Assembly (NCBI RefSeq): GCF_946478925.1
Contig: NZ_CAMLDP010000098.1
Location: 1-5,626, forward strand
Reading direction: 5' to 3'
From: an uncultured Nitrososphaera sp.
GTDB lineage: Archaea; Thermoproteota; Nitrososphaeria; Nitrososphaerales; Nitrososphaeraceae
DNA: 5,626 nt
The number at the start of each line of letters is the position of its first letter. The first letter of the stretch is position 1. Under the pieces are notes generated by a model, which worked only from the letters and a program-made list of their open reading frames with translations, had not been told where the DNA came from and ran no database searches. A program made the translations under genes and the position numbers. Positions 1-5,235 of this stretch are shown here, in pieces.

Positions 1-2
1 GG

Positions 3-278
3 AGAAAGGCCCGCTCAATCCTGACAAAGGACAACGTGGTCAGGGGCATATCGTACCTGCTTCACGATTACAAGGTTGGTGACAAGGTTATCATTGAAGT
101 CGACCCGCGTGAGCACGACACCACGCCCCATAGACGCTTCCACGGGCGCATCGGTGTAGTAAAAGAAGTGCGCAAGCGCACGCTAAAGGTGGCAGTGATG
201 TTCGGCTCAAAGGAAAAGATAATCCAGCCCCGCCTCAACCACATCAAGCCTCTGGCCTCTCCGGGGTCGTCAGAATAA
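3..278 (+). CDS. rpl21e: Large ribosomal subunit protein eL21 (L21e), 5'-truncated by window edge
   Basis: Structural protein of the archaeal 50S subunit, found in archaea and eukaryotes but not bacteria. The open frame runs to the window edge, so the GTG at 36 is internal rather than the start: the codons before it read RKARSILTKDNV, which fits the basic N-terminus of this family. About 91 residues are visible and only the first few are missing. The KVGDKV...VDP...RFHGRIGVV core is the typical eL21 SH3-like barrel, followed by KEKIIQPRLNHIKPL, matching the family's C-terminal 'RPEHLKP' region. The TAA stop at 276-278 shares one base with the ATG of the next gene, so the two are translationally coupled. 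It heads the visible part of an operon of translation and transcription genes in a common archaeal order. Confidence 0.95.
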   Translation, partial: RKARSILTKDNVVRGISYLLHDYKVGDKVIIEVDPREHDTTPHRRFHGRIGVVKEVRKRTLKVAVMFGSKEKIIQPRLNHIKPLASPGSSE

Positions 279-610
279 TGACCGAGACACTGAAAAAAGA
301 GATAATCACGACCGCACAGGTAAAGGAGATACTGGACGCTGTCAAGTCAGACGATATGGATCAGATTCAGCGCTGGACTTCGGACTATGTGGGCAAGTTC
401 GCAAAAACCGACGCCAAGTCGGCGGCAAAGATGGTAAAACAGCTAGTCGAGCAGTGCGACCTCACACAGGAAGAGGCAGTCGAGGTCGTAAACGTCATGC
501 CGACCACCCTTGAGGAGCTACGGGCTTTTACGTTTGGGTGGAAGAAACTCATACTTACCGAGACCCTCGAAAAGATGCTTTCTATACTAAAGTCAGAGAG
601 CCAAGGCTAA
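278..610 (+). CDS. rpoF: DNA-directed RNA polymerase subunit F (Rpb4-like)
   Basis: Predicted Rpb4 homologue, which pairs with RpoE (Rpb7) to form the stalk of archaeal RNA polymerase near the RNA exit channel. At 110 residues it has the usual length for archaeal RpoF. It is almost entirely helical and charged: an N-terminal tip-associated part (residues 1-25), a helix-rich middle (about 28-60), and the Rpb4/HRDC-like C-terminal core (about 62-106) with LTQEEAVEVVNVMPTTLEELRAF, where the 'T..EEL' turn is characteristic. The ATG at 278 overlaps the upstream TAA (TAATG), which fixes the start and implies coupled translation. Position between eL21 and DUF655 is the conserved archaeal context and strongly supports the call. 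The sequence itself is weakly conserved, as is normal for Rpb4. Confidence 0.9.
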   Translation: MTETLKKEIITTAQVKEILDAVKSDDMDQIQRWTSDYVGKFAKTDAKSAAKMVKQLVEQCDLTQEEAVEVVNVMPTTLEELRAFTFGWKKLILTETLEKMLSILKSESQG

Positions 611-632
611 ATAGCAATTATTCTACAGTATA

Positions 633-640
633 GGGGAGGA
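633..640 (+). promoter_or_regulatory. Shine-Dalgarno for the DUF655 gene
   Basis: GGGGAGGA contains GGAGG (635-639), complementary to the archaeal 16S 3' end, and lies 12 nt before the TTG at 653. It decides that TTG as the start, because no in-frame ATG exists nearby. It is the clearest SD in the window and sits in the only sizeable gap (42 nt) of the operon. Confidence 0.7.
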
Positions 641-652
641 GAGTCACACACA

Positions 653-1288
653 TTGTCAGCAGCACAAGATCCAGCGACAGGGACAGCAGGCCAGCCACCG
701 GCAAGGGCCGAAGCGGGTCACGAACACGATCATGACCACGGCCAGAGAAAATACGAAGAGTATGCCTACGTCCTGGACTATACTCCGAGGGGCAAGTCTG
801 CCACCGTGAGGGGAAGAGAGGGCGTCATAGTGCAGGCCATAGGCGAGGAGCGCCTGACGCTTCTGGAGCTACTGGGAGTGCAAAACTCTACCTTTGATGT
901 CGGCGAGCGCCTCTACATCGGCCGGGAAGGGCGCAACAAGATAATGAGCGTGCTTGGGAGGCTGGACTATAACGACGTCTCGCAGTCGGCCAAGAACGAG
1001 CTTCCGCCCATAGTGGAAAAAGTGGTTCTGGCAAACGAAAAGAGGTTTGTCGACTACATCAACATGTCTCAGCCAATAACTCCAAGAATCCACGCGCTGG
1101 AGCTGATACCTGGCATAGGCAAGACCTACATGATGACGATAATTAAAGAGCGGGAAAAGAAAAAGTTCGAGGGCTTTGCGGATCTGCAGGCGCGGGTAGG
1201 GCTGAGGGAGCCGGCAAAGCTGGTGGCCAAGAGGATAATAGAAGAAATAATGGGCCAGGCCAGGATGAACCTTTTCGTCAGAAAGTAA
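653..1288 (+). CDS. DUF655 family protein (OB fold plus helix-hairpin-helix), probable RNA/DNA-binding
   Basis: Conserved archaeal protein of unknown exact role, usually encoded between rpoF and ksgA, as here. Length is 211 residues. Residues 1-35 are a low-complexity, Ala/Pro/Gly-rich extension with a histidine-acid cluster (HEHDHDHG, 23-30). Residues about 36-110 are the conserved beta-rich OB-like domain (YAYVLDYTPRG..., VQAIGEERLTLLELL). Residues about 147-200 hold a helix-hairpin-helix pair: LELIPGIGK (149-157) is a textbook HhH hairpin, with KKFEGFADLQARVGL continuing into the second motif. The architecture suggests nucleic-acid binding, possibly rRNA given the neighbours; that function is inference. 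The start is TTG with an SD 12 nt upstream. The stop TAA at 1286-1288 is immediately followed by the TTG start of rsmA. The His-rich N-terminus could bind metal ions and may be lineage-specific. Confidence 0.88.
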   Translation: MSAAQDPATGTAGQPPARAEAGHEHDHDHGQRKYEEYAYVLDYTPRGKSATVRGREGVIVQAIGEERLTLLELLGVQNSTFDVGERLYIGREGRNKIMSVLGRLDYNDVSQSAKNELPPIVEKVVLANEKRFVDYINMSQPITPRIHALELIPGIGKTYMMTIIKEREKKKFEGFADLQARVGLREPAKLVAKRIIEEIMGQARMNLFVRK

Positions 1289-2005
1289 TTGCCAAGGCGC
1301 ACCAAGACGCAGGCACTGGGACAGCATTTCCTCCTTGACCGCCGGGTTCTTGCCAAGATACTCGATGCTTCTGCCGTAGGCAAGGGCGAGACGGTGTGCG
1401 AGGCAGGAACGGGCAACGGCATCCTGACAGAGGAGCTATGTAGGCGCGCCAGGCGCGTAGTTTCATACGAAGTCGACAAGGCGCTCTACGCTAGTGCAAA
1501 AGCCGCACTCGTCTTTTCTAACTTGGAGCTTGTAAACGCGGACCTGTTCAGGCGTGACGAAAAGTTTGACGTGTTTGTGTCAAACCTGCCATATTCAAAA
1601 AGCCGCGACGCGGTAGAGTGGCTTGCCACAAAGAAATTCGACCGCGCAATCGTGATGGTACAAAAGGAATTCGCTGACAAGCTGTCGGCAAAACCCTGCG
1701 ACCAAAACTATCGGGCAGTCTCTGCGATTGCGTCCTACTGCTTTTCCATAGATAAGCTGTTCGATGTGGACAAAGAATGCTTCCAGCCTCAACCGCTTGT
1801 AGAATCGACAGTCATCCGGGCGACTCTGAAACATCCGATAACACCCGAGATTGTAAAGAACGTCAACAGACTTTTTTCGCAGCGCAACAAGCGCGCGTCG
1901 AGCGTCGCTGCAAGATTTGGCGCCCCTATGGACTTTGGCAGTGACAGGCGCGTGGACCAGCTTGCGCCAGAGCAGATAATTGCGCTTGCAGGGATGGTCA
2001 AATGA
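1289..2005 (+). CDS. rsmA: 16S rRNA (adenine-N6,N6)-dimethyltransferase RsmA/KsgA
   Basis: SAM-dependent enzyme that dimethylates two adjacent adenines in the 3'-terminal hairpin of 16S rRNA, a late step of 30S assembly. Motifs seen: GQHFLLD (11-17), the N-terminal KsgA/Dim1 signature; SAM motif I EAGTGNGILT (38-47); acidic E61 for the ribose; NLPY (99-102), the catalytic motif that positions the target adenine; MVQKEFADKL (123-132); FQPQPLVEST (165-174), the family's 'F.P.P.V.S.V' motif; and FSQRNKRAS (196-204) in the C-terminal helical domain. Length is 238, somewhat shorter than typical bacterial KsgA, mostly in the C-terminal part. The TTG start directly abuts the DUF655 stop; only 10 residues precede GQHFL, consistent with this start. 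No SD is evident, so translation is probably coupled. The SK after NLPY replaces the more usual IS/VS-type residues. Confidence 0.94.
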   Translation: MPRRTKTQALGQHFLLDRRVLAKILDASAVGKGETVCEAGTGNGILTEELCRRARRVVSYEVDKALYASAKAALVFSNLELVNADLFRRDEKFDVFVSNLPYSKSRDAVEWLATKKFDRAIVMVQKEFADKLSAKPCDQNYRAVSAIASYCFSIDKLFDVDKECFQPQPLVESTVIRATLKHPITPEIVKNVNRLFSQRNKRASSVAARFGAPMDFGSDRRVDQLAPEQIIALAGMVK

Positions 2006-2006
2006 C

Positions 2007-2519
2007 ATGTACGTGCCTGCAGAAGACACGCTCTTTTTGATAGAATGCGCAAAAAAATACCGCGGCACGTGGGCACTTGAAATAGGCACCGGATCGGGCG
2101 CAGTCGCACAGTCTCTCCTTTCAAATTTCAAGAACGTGGTGGGAACGGACATTGACCTCGCATCGCTTGCGTACTGCAGGGGAAAAGGAGGCGTGATGCT
2201 TGTTTGCTGCGACGCCGCATCAGCACTTTGCGGCAGGTTCGACCTCGTGGTTGCAAACCCGCCGTACCTGCCCGGCGACCCAAAGGCGGACGCAACCGTG
2301 CACGGAGATCCCGCCGGCATAGAAACAACGATACACTTTATCGAGTCGGCGCTTTCGCTCTTGTCGGAAAAAGAAGGCAGGATGCTCGTGATAGTGTCGT
2401 CGCTTGCAGACCCGTCCGCATTGGACAGATTCATGCGAGAGAAAAAGCTAAAGAAAAGGGTGGTCGCAGAAAAGGCGCTTTTCTACGAGCGCCTTTATGC
2501 AGTCGAGCTTACTTTTTGA
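2007..2519 (+). CDS. HemK/PrmC/Mtq2-family N5-glutamine methyltransferase, probably acting on release factor aRF1
   Basis: Class I SAM methyltransferase of 170 residues. From the ATG at 2007: MYVPAEDTLFL (1-11), the characteristic start of archaeal HemK2/Mtq2 proteins; SAM motif I EIGTGSG (25-31); D48/D50 of GTDID as motif II; and NPPY (84-87), the signature of glutamine and adenine N-methyltransferases. As known for the family, archaeal and eukaryotic members methylate the GGQ glutamine of the class-1 release factor together with a Trm112 partner; no Trm112 gene is in this window. A TTG at 1980 would add nine residues inside the rsmA coding end, but the YxPAEDT motif argues for 2007, giving a 1-nt gap after the rsmA stop. 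The 3' end overlaps the convergent dehydrogenase gene by 11 nt. Specificity is inferred from motifs and context. Confidence 0.88.
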   Translation: MYVPAEDTLFLIECAKKYRGTWALEIGTGSGAVAQSLLSNFKNVVGTDIDLASLAYCRGKGGVMLVCCDAASALCGRFDLVVANPPYLPGDPKADATVHGDPAGIETTIHFIESALSLLSEKEGRMLVIVSSLADPSALDRFMREKKLKKRVVAEKALFYERLYAVELTF

Positions 2520-3534
2520 GCAGTTTTGCTGACCTTGCTGCTATCTGGTCGGCCATCTTTGACAGAGATGCCGTGCCTCCAAGGTCGTAGGTCACGTACT
2601 TGTTCTCGTTGATGACATCCTCAGTGGCCTTGAATATCGCCTTGCAGATTTCCCGCTCGCCGAGGTAGTCTGCCATCCACGCGCCCGACAATACCGTTGC
2701 TACGGGGTTGACCTTGTCCTTGCCTGCGTATTTTGGCGCAGAGCCGTGCGCCGGCTCGAACATGGCATAGTCGTCGCCATAGTTGCCAGAATACACGTTG
2801 CCGATGGAGCCGACGTTTCCCGACGCGCATTCGGATATCACGTCCATGAACAGATTGGTGCTGACGAGCACGTTCTTGTTAAAGCGCTCAGGGTTCTTTA
2901 CCAGCTGCTGCGTCATGTTGTCGATATAGTATTCCTCGTACTCTATCCCCTTGAAGTTCTTGCTTGCGTTTTCAATCGACGACCAGAATATGCCGTCAGT
3001 CTCCTTCAGGATGTTGCGCTTTGTTATTGCGACTACTTTTTTCCAGCCATAATCCTTGGCAACCTCAAACGCCTTTCTTGCGATGCGGTCGCAGCCCTTC
3101 CTCGTCGTCTTGCGGATTGCGATTGCCGAGTCGTCGCTCGTCTTGAACTCGATTCCCGCGTACAGACCTTCAGTCGCTTCGCGGACGCAGATAAAGTCAA
3201 GCTGCTTTTCGGCGTTTGCGTACGTCTTTATCGGGCGCAGGTTGCCATAAAGCTGGAACTTTTGCCTGATGCTGACTGCCACGCTCCTTGGGGCGTTTGG
3301 CACGGGGACCGTTGTGGTCGGGCCCTTGAAGCAGGCGTCCGAGTCCTCCAATAGCTTCCAGACCTCCGGCGAGATGTACGAGCTGCCGCCGTTCTTCTCC
3401 CACCACTCGGAGCCGGCATCGCACTGGACCAGCTCCATCTTTGTGTTGCACGCCTGCAGGACCTTTATCATCGCGTTTACGAGCTCCGGGCCTGTCCCGT
3501 CACCTCTGATTATAGCGGCGGTCTTTTTAGCCAA
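2509..3534 (-). CDS. Isocitrate/isopropylmalate dehydrogenase family; most like NADP-dependent isocitrate dehydrogenase
   Basis: Beta-decarboxylating dehydrogenase, 341 residues, cytosolic. Motifs: GDGTGPE (11-17); substrate loop RSVAVSIRQ (83-91) with Ser84 and Arg90, resembling the isocitrate enzymes (E. coli Icd Ser113/Arg119) rather than the Glu/Leu loop of isopropylmalate dehydrogenase; LYGNLRP (95-101); [13 protein letters not shown] (117-129) with Arg118 and Tyr125; Lys172 in ITKRN; metal-site Asp231 in NLFMDVISE. In the nucleotide site, [15 protein letters not shown] (263-277) aligns Lys268-Tyr269 with E. coli Icd Lys344-Tyr345, the NADP discriminators. In an ammonia oxidiser it would supply 2-oxoglutarate for glutamate synthesis; this is inference. 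Oddities: the second metal-site Asp is Glu235, and Asn115 of E. coli is Ala86. The start is TTG. A homoisocitrate or other malate-type substrate is possible. Confidence 0.88.
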   Translation of the reverse strand: MAKKTAAIIRGDGTGPELVNAMIKVLQACNTKMELVQCDAGSEWWEKNGGSSYISPEVWKLLEDSDACFKGPTTTVPVPNAPRSVAVSIRQKFQLYGNLRPIKTYANAEKQLDFICVREATEGLYAGIEFKTSDDSAIAIRKTTRKGCDRIARKAFEVAKDYGWKKVVAITKRNILKETDGIFWSSIENASKNFKGIEYEEYYIDNMTQQLVKNPERFNKNVLVSTNLFMDVISECASGNVGSIGNVYSGNYGDDYAMFEPAHGSAPKYAGKDKVNPVATVLSGAWMADYLGEREICKAIFKATEDVINENKYVTYDLGGTASLSKMADQIAARSAKLLKK

Positions 3535-3545
3535 ATTGAATCAAA

Positions 3546-3557
3546 GCGGGAGTCCGC
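3546..3557. repeat. Short GC-rich inverted repeat between TATA box and start of the dehydrogenase gene
   Basis: GCGG-GAGT-CCGC forms a perfect 4-bp stem with a 4-nt loop, followed on the minus strand by TTTGATT. It sits between the predicted TATA box (3565-3572) and transcription start (about 3542). It could be a weak terminator for the upstream minus-strand gene or an operator of the dehydrogenase promoter. The stem is short and chance is possible. Confidence 0.3.
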
Positions 3558-3564
3558 ACTTTCC

Positions 3565-3572
3565 TATTTAAT
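3565..3572 (-). promoter_or_regulatory. TATA box of the dehydrogenase gene
   Basis: The minus strand reads ATTAAATA here, close to the archaeal TATA consensus. Its centre is about 34 nt upstream of the TTG start, so initiation about 26 nt downstream (near 3542) would leave a leader of only about 8 nt. This agrees with the absence of an SD. Confidence 0.55.
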
Positions 3573-3581
3573 CCTACTTGC

Positions 3582-4145
3582 CTACTTGTGTGTGAGCTCC
3601 ATCCTTATCACCATCTCCTTGGTGAAGGGCGGGACGCTCTTTACGTCGGGGACCTTGGTAAACTCGTTCTTTTCAGAAAAGTACGAGTACTGTATGTTAT
3701 AGTCGCTCAGGGTCAATACTTGAGGCACATTGGTGCCAGTCGAGTTGTTGACGACTGTTATCGTCTTGTTGTCGTACTCGTAGACGCGCATAAAGTCGAC
3801 CATCGAAAGTTTCACTGGCCTGATGTACTCTATGTGTATGTCGTTTCCTACCTTGTCGGTGCGGATTGGGCGTACGCATTCCTTACCGTCCTTGGGCTGG
3901 TGGCCGAGGTTGTCAGGCAGCTGCATGGGATGGCCGTCCACTATTACCTCGACTCTGGGGAAAAGCTGGAACGTCTCGACGTTCACGTTTTTCAGGCACA
4001 CGTCTATGGGGCTTGGAGGGGGCGAGAGCCACACGAGCAAGAGCGAGCCAAGCGTAGCCGCGCCCATGATTATCGGGATGATGAGCATCTCCTTTTTGCC
4101 AAGCCTCTTTCGCGGCTTGTCCTCCTTTATCTTGCGCTTTGGCAT
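3582..4145 (-). CDS. Membrane-anchored hypothetical protein with one N-terminal transmembrane segment
   Basis: Not assignable to a named family; 187 residues. Residues 1-19 are strongly basic (MPKRKIKEDKPRKRLGKKE). Residues 20-40 are a hydrophobic helix (MLIIPIIMGAATLGSLLLVWL), followed by SPPPSP. By the positive-inside rule the rest, residues 46-187, should face outward. The soluble part is rich in beta-prone sequence, with PRVEVIVDG (63-71), a Leu-Pro..Asn-Leu-Gly stretch (76-81), Cys50 and Cys90, ECVRPIR (89-95) and NDIHIEYIRP (101-110). From memory, this order resembles a group of thaumarchaeal extracytoplasmic proteins with 'IDG..Q.IP.NIG ... C.RPIHTHD..G.IHIE ... F.LGDFF'; here the HTHD histidines are replaced (RTDK). 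It has its own divergent promoter shared back-to-back with the phosphoesterase gene. The start is ATG; function unknown. Confidence 0.82.
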   Translation of the reverse strand: MPKRKIKEDKPRKRLGKKEMLIIPIIMGAATLGSLLLVWLSPPPSPIDVCLKNVNVETFQLFPRVEVIVDGHPMQLPDNLGHQPKDGKECVRPIRTDKVGNDIHIEYIRPVKLSMVDFMRVYEYDNKTITVVNNSTGTNVPQVLTLSDYNIQYSYFSEKNEFTKVPDVKSVPPFTKEMVIRMELTHK

Positions 4146-4181
4146 TTCGCTTTTGCTGTCCTACTAGCTATTTGGAGGCGT

Positions 4182-4190
4182 TAATATAAC
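4182..4190 (-). promoter_or_regulatory. TATA box of the membrane-protein gene
   Basis: The minus strand reads GTTATATTA. Its centre is about 41 nt upstream of the ATG (4145), predicting initiation near 4160 and a leader of about 15 nt. It forms the left arm of an inverted repeat whose right arm is the phosphoesterase TATA box. Confidence 0.5.
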
Positions 4191-4222
4191 ATTGCTTTTT
4201 TTCACTGCTGGCAACGTTATAT
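4184..4222. repeat. Imperfect 12-bp inverted repeat holding both divergent TATA boxes
   Basis: ATATAACATTGC (4184-4195) and GCAACGTTATAT (4211-4222) are reverse complements at 11 of 12 positions, separated by 15 nt. Read outward, each arm gives GCAAYGTTATAT, a TATA box with the same six bases upstream where TFB binds. The arrangement makes two back-to-back promoters of near identical core sequence, for the membrane protein (-) and phosphoesterase (+). Confidence 0.6.
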
Positions 4223-4224
4223 AG
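4216..4224 (+). promoter_or_regulatory. TATA box of the phosphoesterase gene; points to a leaderless start
   Basis: GTTATATAG has its centre about 26 nt before the ATG at 4246, the normal TATA-to-start distance in archaea. Initiation would therefore fall on or next to that ATG. This favours 4246 over the in-frame ATGs at 4231 and 4240. Confidence 0.55.
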
Positions 4225-4245
4225 CGCGGGATGCAAAATATGCAG

Positions 4246-4995
4246 ATGCGTCTTGTACAGCTTTCAGACATCCACGTAGGCAGCCTCTTTTCGCAGCAGG
4301 TGTTTGACACCGTAATCGACGAAGTGAACAAGCTCAAGCCAGACGCAATTATAATCACAGGCGACCTCACAGACGAGGGCATACTGCCGCAGTTTGAAAA
4401 GGCGCGCAGCGAAATAAAGAGGTTTGAGTGCCCAAACATCATAGTAATTGCGGGCAACCACGACTACAGGCACACCGGCTACTTGCTGTTCAAAAAGTTC
4501 TTTCCGACAAAGCATGTCTACGAGTTTGGCGACGTCGTCATCCTGACGCTTGGCACCGCAAGGCCAGACAGAGACGAGGGCGAGGTCGGCTACCGGCAGA
4601 ACCTGTGGATGGAAAAGACGCTTGCAAAATACGCGGACAAGGTCAAGATAGTCGCGATGCACCACCACCTGGTGGGAATACCGGACACGGGTACCGACAA
4701 GATACTCATACTTGACGCCGGCGACACTCTCCGTACGTGCCTCCAGTCAAAGGTGAACCTCGTCCTGTGCGGGCACAAGCACAGGCCCTGGGTGTGGAAG
4801 CTGGGGTCGCTTGAGATAGGCTACGCCGGCACTACCTCGTCAAGCAGGTTCAGAGGGTTCTTTGAAAACTCGTACAACATCATCGAGGTGGAGGACCACA
4901 AGGTGCGCGTCGACATCAAGATAGTGGGCAAAAAGCGCTTTCCCCTCTCAGACCTCGTGGAGATGTACAAGCCGTTCCTTGAAGAAAAGCCATGA
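4246..4995 (+). CDS. Calcineurin-like metallophosphoesterase (Icc/CpdA-type)
   Basis: Binuclear-metal phosphoesterase, 249 residues from the ATG at 4246. All signature blocks are present: SDIH (Asp8, His10); GDLTDEG (Asp40); GNHDYRHTG (Asn71, His72); AMHHHLVG (His139-His141); and GHKHRP (His177, His179). These are the residues known to bind two divalent metals and the phosphate in this family. Layout resembles cAMP phosphodiesterase CpdA/Icc and related cytosolic enzymes, but the substrate cannot be read from sequence; cyclic nucleotides, phospholipid or nucleotide esters are all possible. No signal peptide or membrane segment is seen. In-frame ATGs at 4231 and 4240 would add five or two residues (MQNMQ), but MRLVQLSDIHVG is the usual family N-terminus and the TATA spacing supports 4246. 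It is divergent from the membrane-protein gene with mirrored promoters, which suggests co-expression. The stop overlaps the region just before the sRNA promoter. Confidence 0.93.
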   Translation: MRLVQLSDIHVGSLFSQQVFDTVIDEVNKLKPDAIIITGDLTDEGILPQFEKARSEIKRFECPNIIVIAGNHDYRHTGYLLFKKFFPTKHVYEFGDVVILTLGTARPDRDEGEVGYRQNLWMEKTLAKYADKVKIVAMHHHLVGIPDTGTDKILILDAGDTLRTCLQSKVNLVLCGHKHRPWVWKLGSLEIGYAGTTSSSRFRGFFENSYNIIEVEDHKVRVDIKIVGKKRFPLSDLVEMYKPFLEEKP

Positions 4996-5005
4996 TTATT
5001 AATAT
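4996..5005 (+). promoter_or_regulatory. TATA-like element upstream of the box C/D sRNA
   Basis: TTATTAATAT directly follows the phosphoesterase stop and is centred about 26 nt before 5026-5027, where the sRNA terminal stem begins. The spacing matches archaeal core promoters and suggests the sRNA has its own promoter. Confidence 0.45.
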
Positions 5006-5025
5006 GCGGGCGTCCCAAGCTTGGC

Positions 5026-5091
5026 TGGCAGCTGTGAAGATTCAGAGTTAATCCTGACCTGATGAAGAGAAGGCATTTGACTGAGCTGCCA
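5026..5091 (+). ncRNA. Box C/D guide sRNA (2'-O-methylation guide), predicted
   Basis: About 66 nt with the full archaeal order of elements. The terminal stem is TGGCAGC (5026-5032) paired with GCTGCCA (5085-5091), 7 bp and perfect. Box C is GTGAAGA (5034-5040), one mismatch from RUGAUGA. The first guide is 5041-5053. Box D' is CTGA (5054-5057). Box C' is TGATGA (5060-5065), perfect. The second guide is 5066-5080. Box D is CTGA (5081-5084), abutting the stem. Such RNAs bind L7Ae, Nop5 and fibrillarin and methylate the target base paired with the fifth nucleotide upstream of D or D'. Weak points: guide lengths of 13 and 15 nt are slightly above the usual 12, the D'-C' spacer is only 2 nt, and box C has A for the fifth U. 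The TATA-like element at the right distance and the recognisable rRNA target support it. Confidence 0.72.
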
Positions 5092-5154
5092 CCGCTATAT
5101 CATAAGGCAAAGCCAAAATAACCACAGGCCTTACAAAAGATGTACAGCTGGGTT

Positions 5155-5172
5155 GCAAGCCTTGCTCTTTTT
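5155..5172 (+). terminator. Possible hairpin/T-rich terminator
   Basis: GCAAGCCTTGC (5155-5165) can pair 4 bp around a 3-nt loop and is followed by TCTTTTT (5166-5172). It could end plus-strand transcripts from the phosphoesterase or sRNA before amoC. The stem is short; in archaea the T-run alone may suffice. Confidence 0.3.
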
Positions 5173-5209
5173 GGCGATTTTCAGATGGGGAGCAAAGCGA
5201 TTAGCGTCA

Positions 5210-5220
5210 ATGATAATCAT
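5210..5220. repeat. Perfect short palindrome upstream of amoC
   Basis: ATGAT-A-ATCAT is a perfect 5-bp palindrome around one central base, about 125 bp before the predicted amoC TATA box. It has the shape of a dimeric regulator site, but there is no second copy in the window to support this. Confidence 0.25.
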
Positions 5221-5235
5221 GCGTGCTTAGACTTT

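Noticed and set aside
1980..2006. TTG at 1980 as start of the HemK-like methyltransferase
   Set aside because: The ATG at 2007 gives the family N-terminus MYVPAEDT and near-contact spacing with rsmA; the extra nine residues would be within rsmA and match nothing in the family.
1595..2434. 279-codon open frame on the minus strand opposite rsmA and the methyltransferase
   Set aside because: Lies antisense to two genes with clear catalytic motifs, has no recognisable domain, and reflects codon bias of the plus-strand genes.
2746..3354. 202-codon open frame on the plus strand opposite the dehydrogenase
   Set aside because: Antisense shadow of a gene with full family motifs; its translation is low-information and it has no promoter or SD.
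3588..4184. 198-codon plus-strand open frame opposite the membrane protein
   Set aside because: The minus-strand frame has a basic tail, membrane helix and proline-rich linker in sensible order plus a promoter; the plus-strand frame shows none of these.
5103..5133. TAAGGC/GCCTTA inverted repeat (6 bp, 19-nt loop) downstream of the sRNA
   Set aside because: Short arms with a long loop and no T-run after it; not enough to call a terminator or second RNA.
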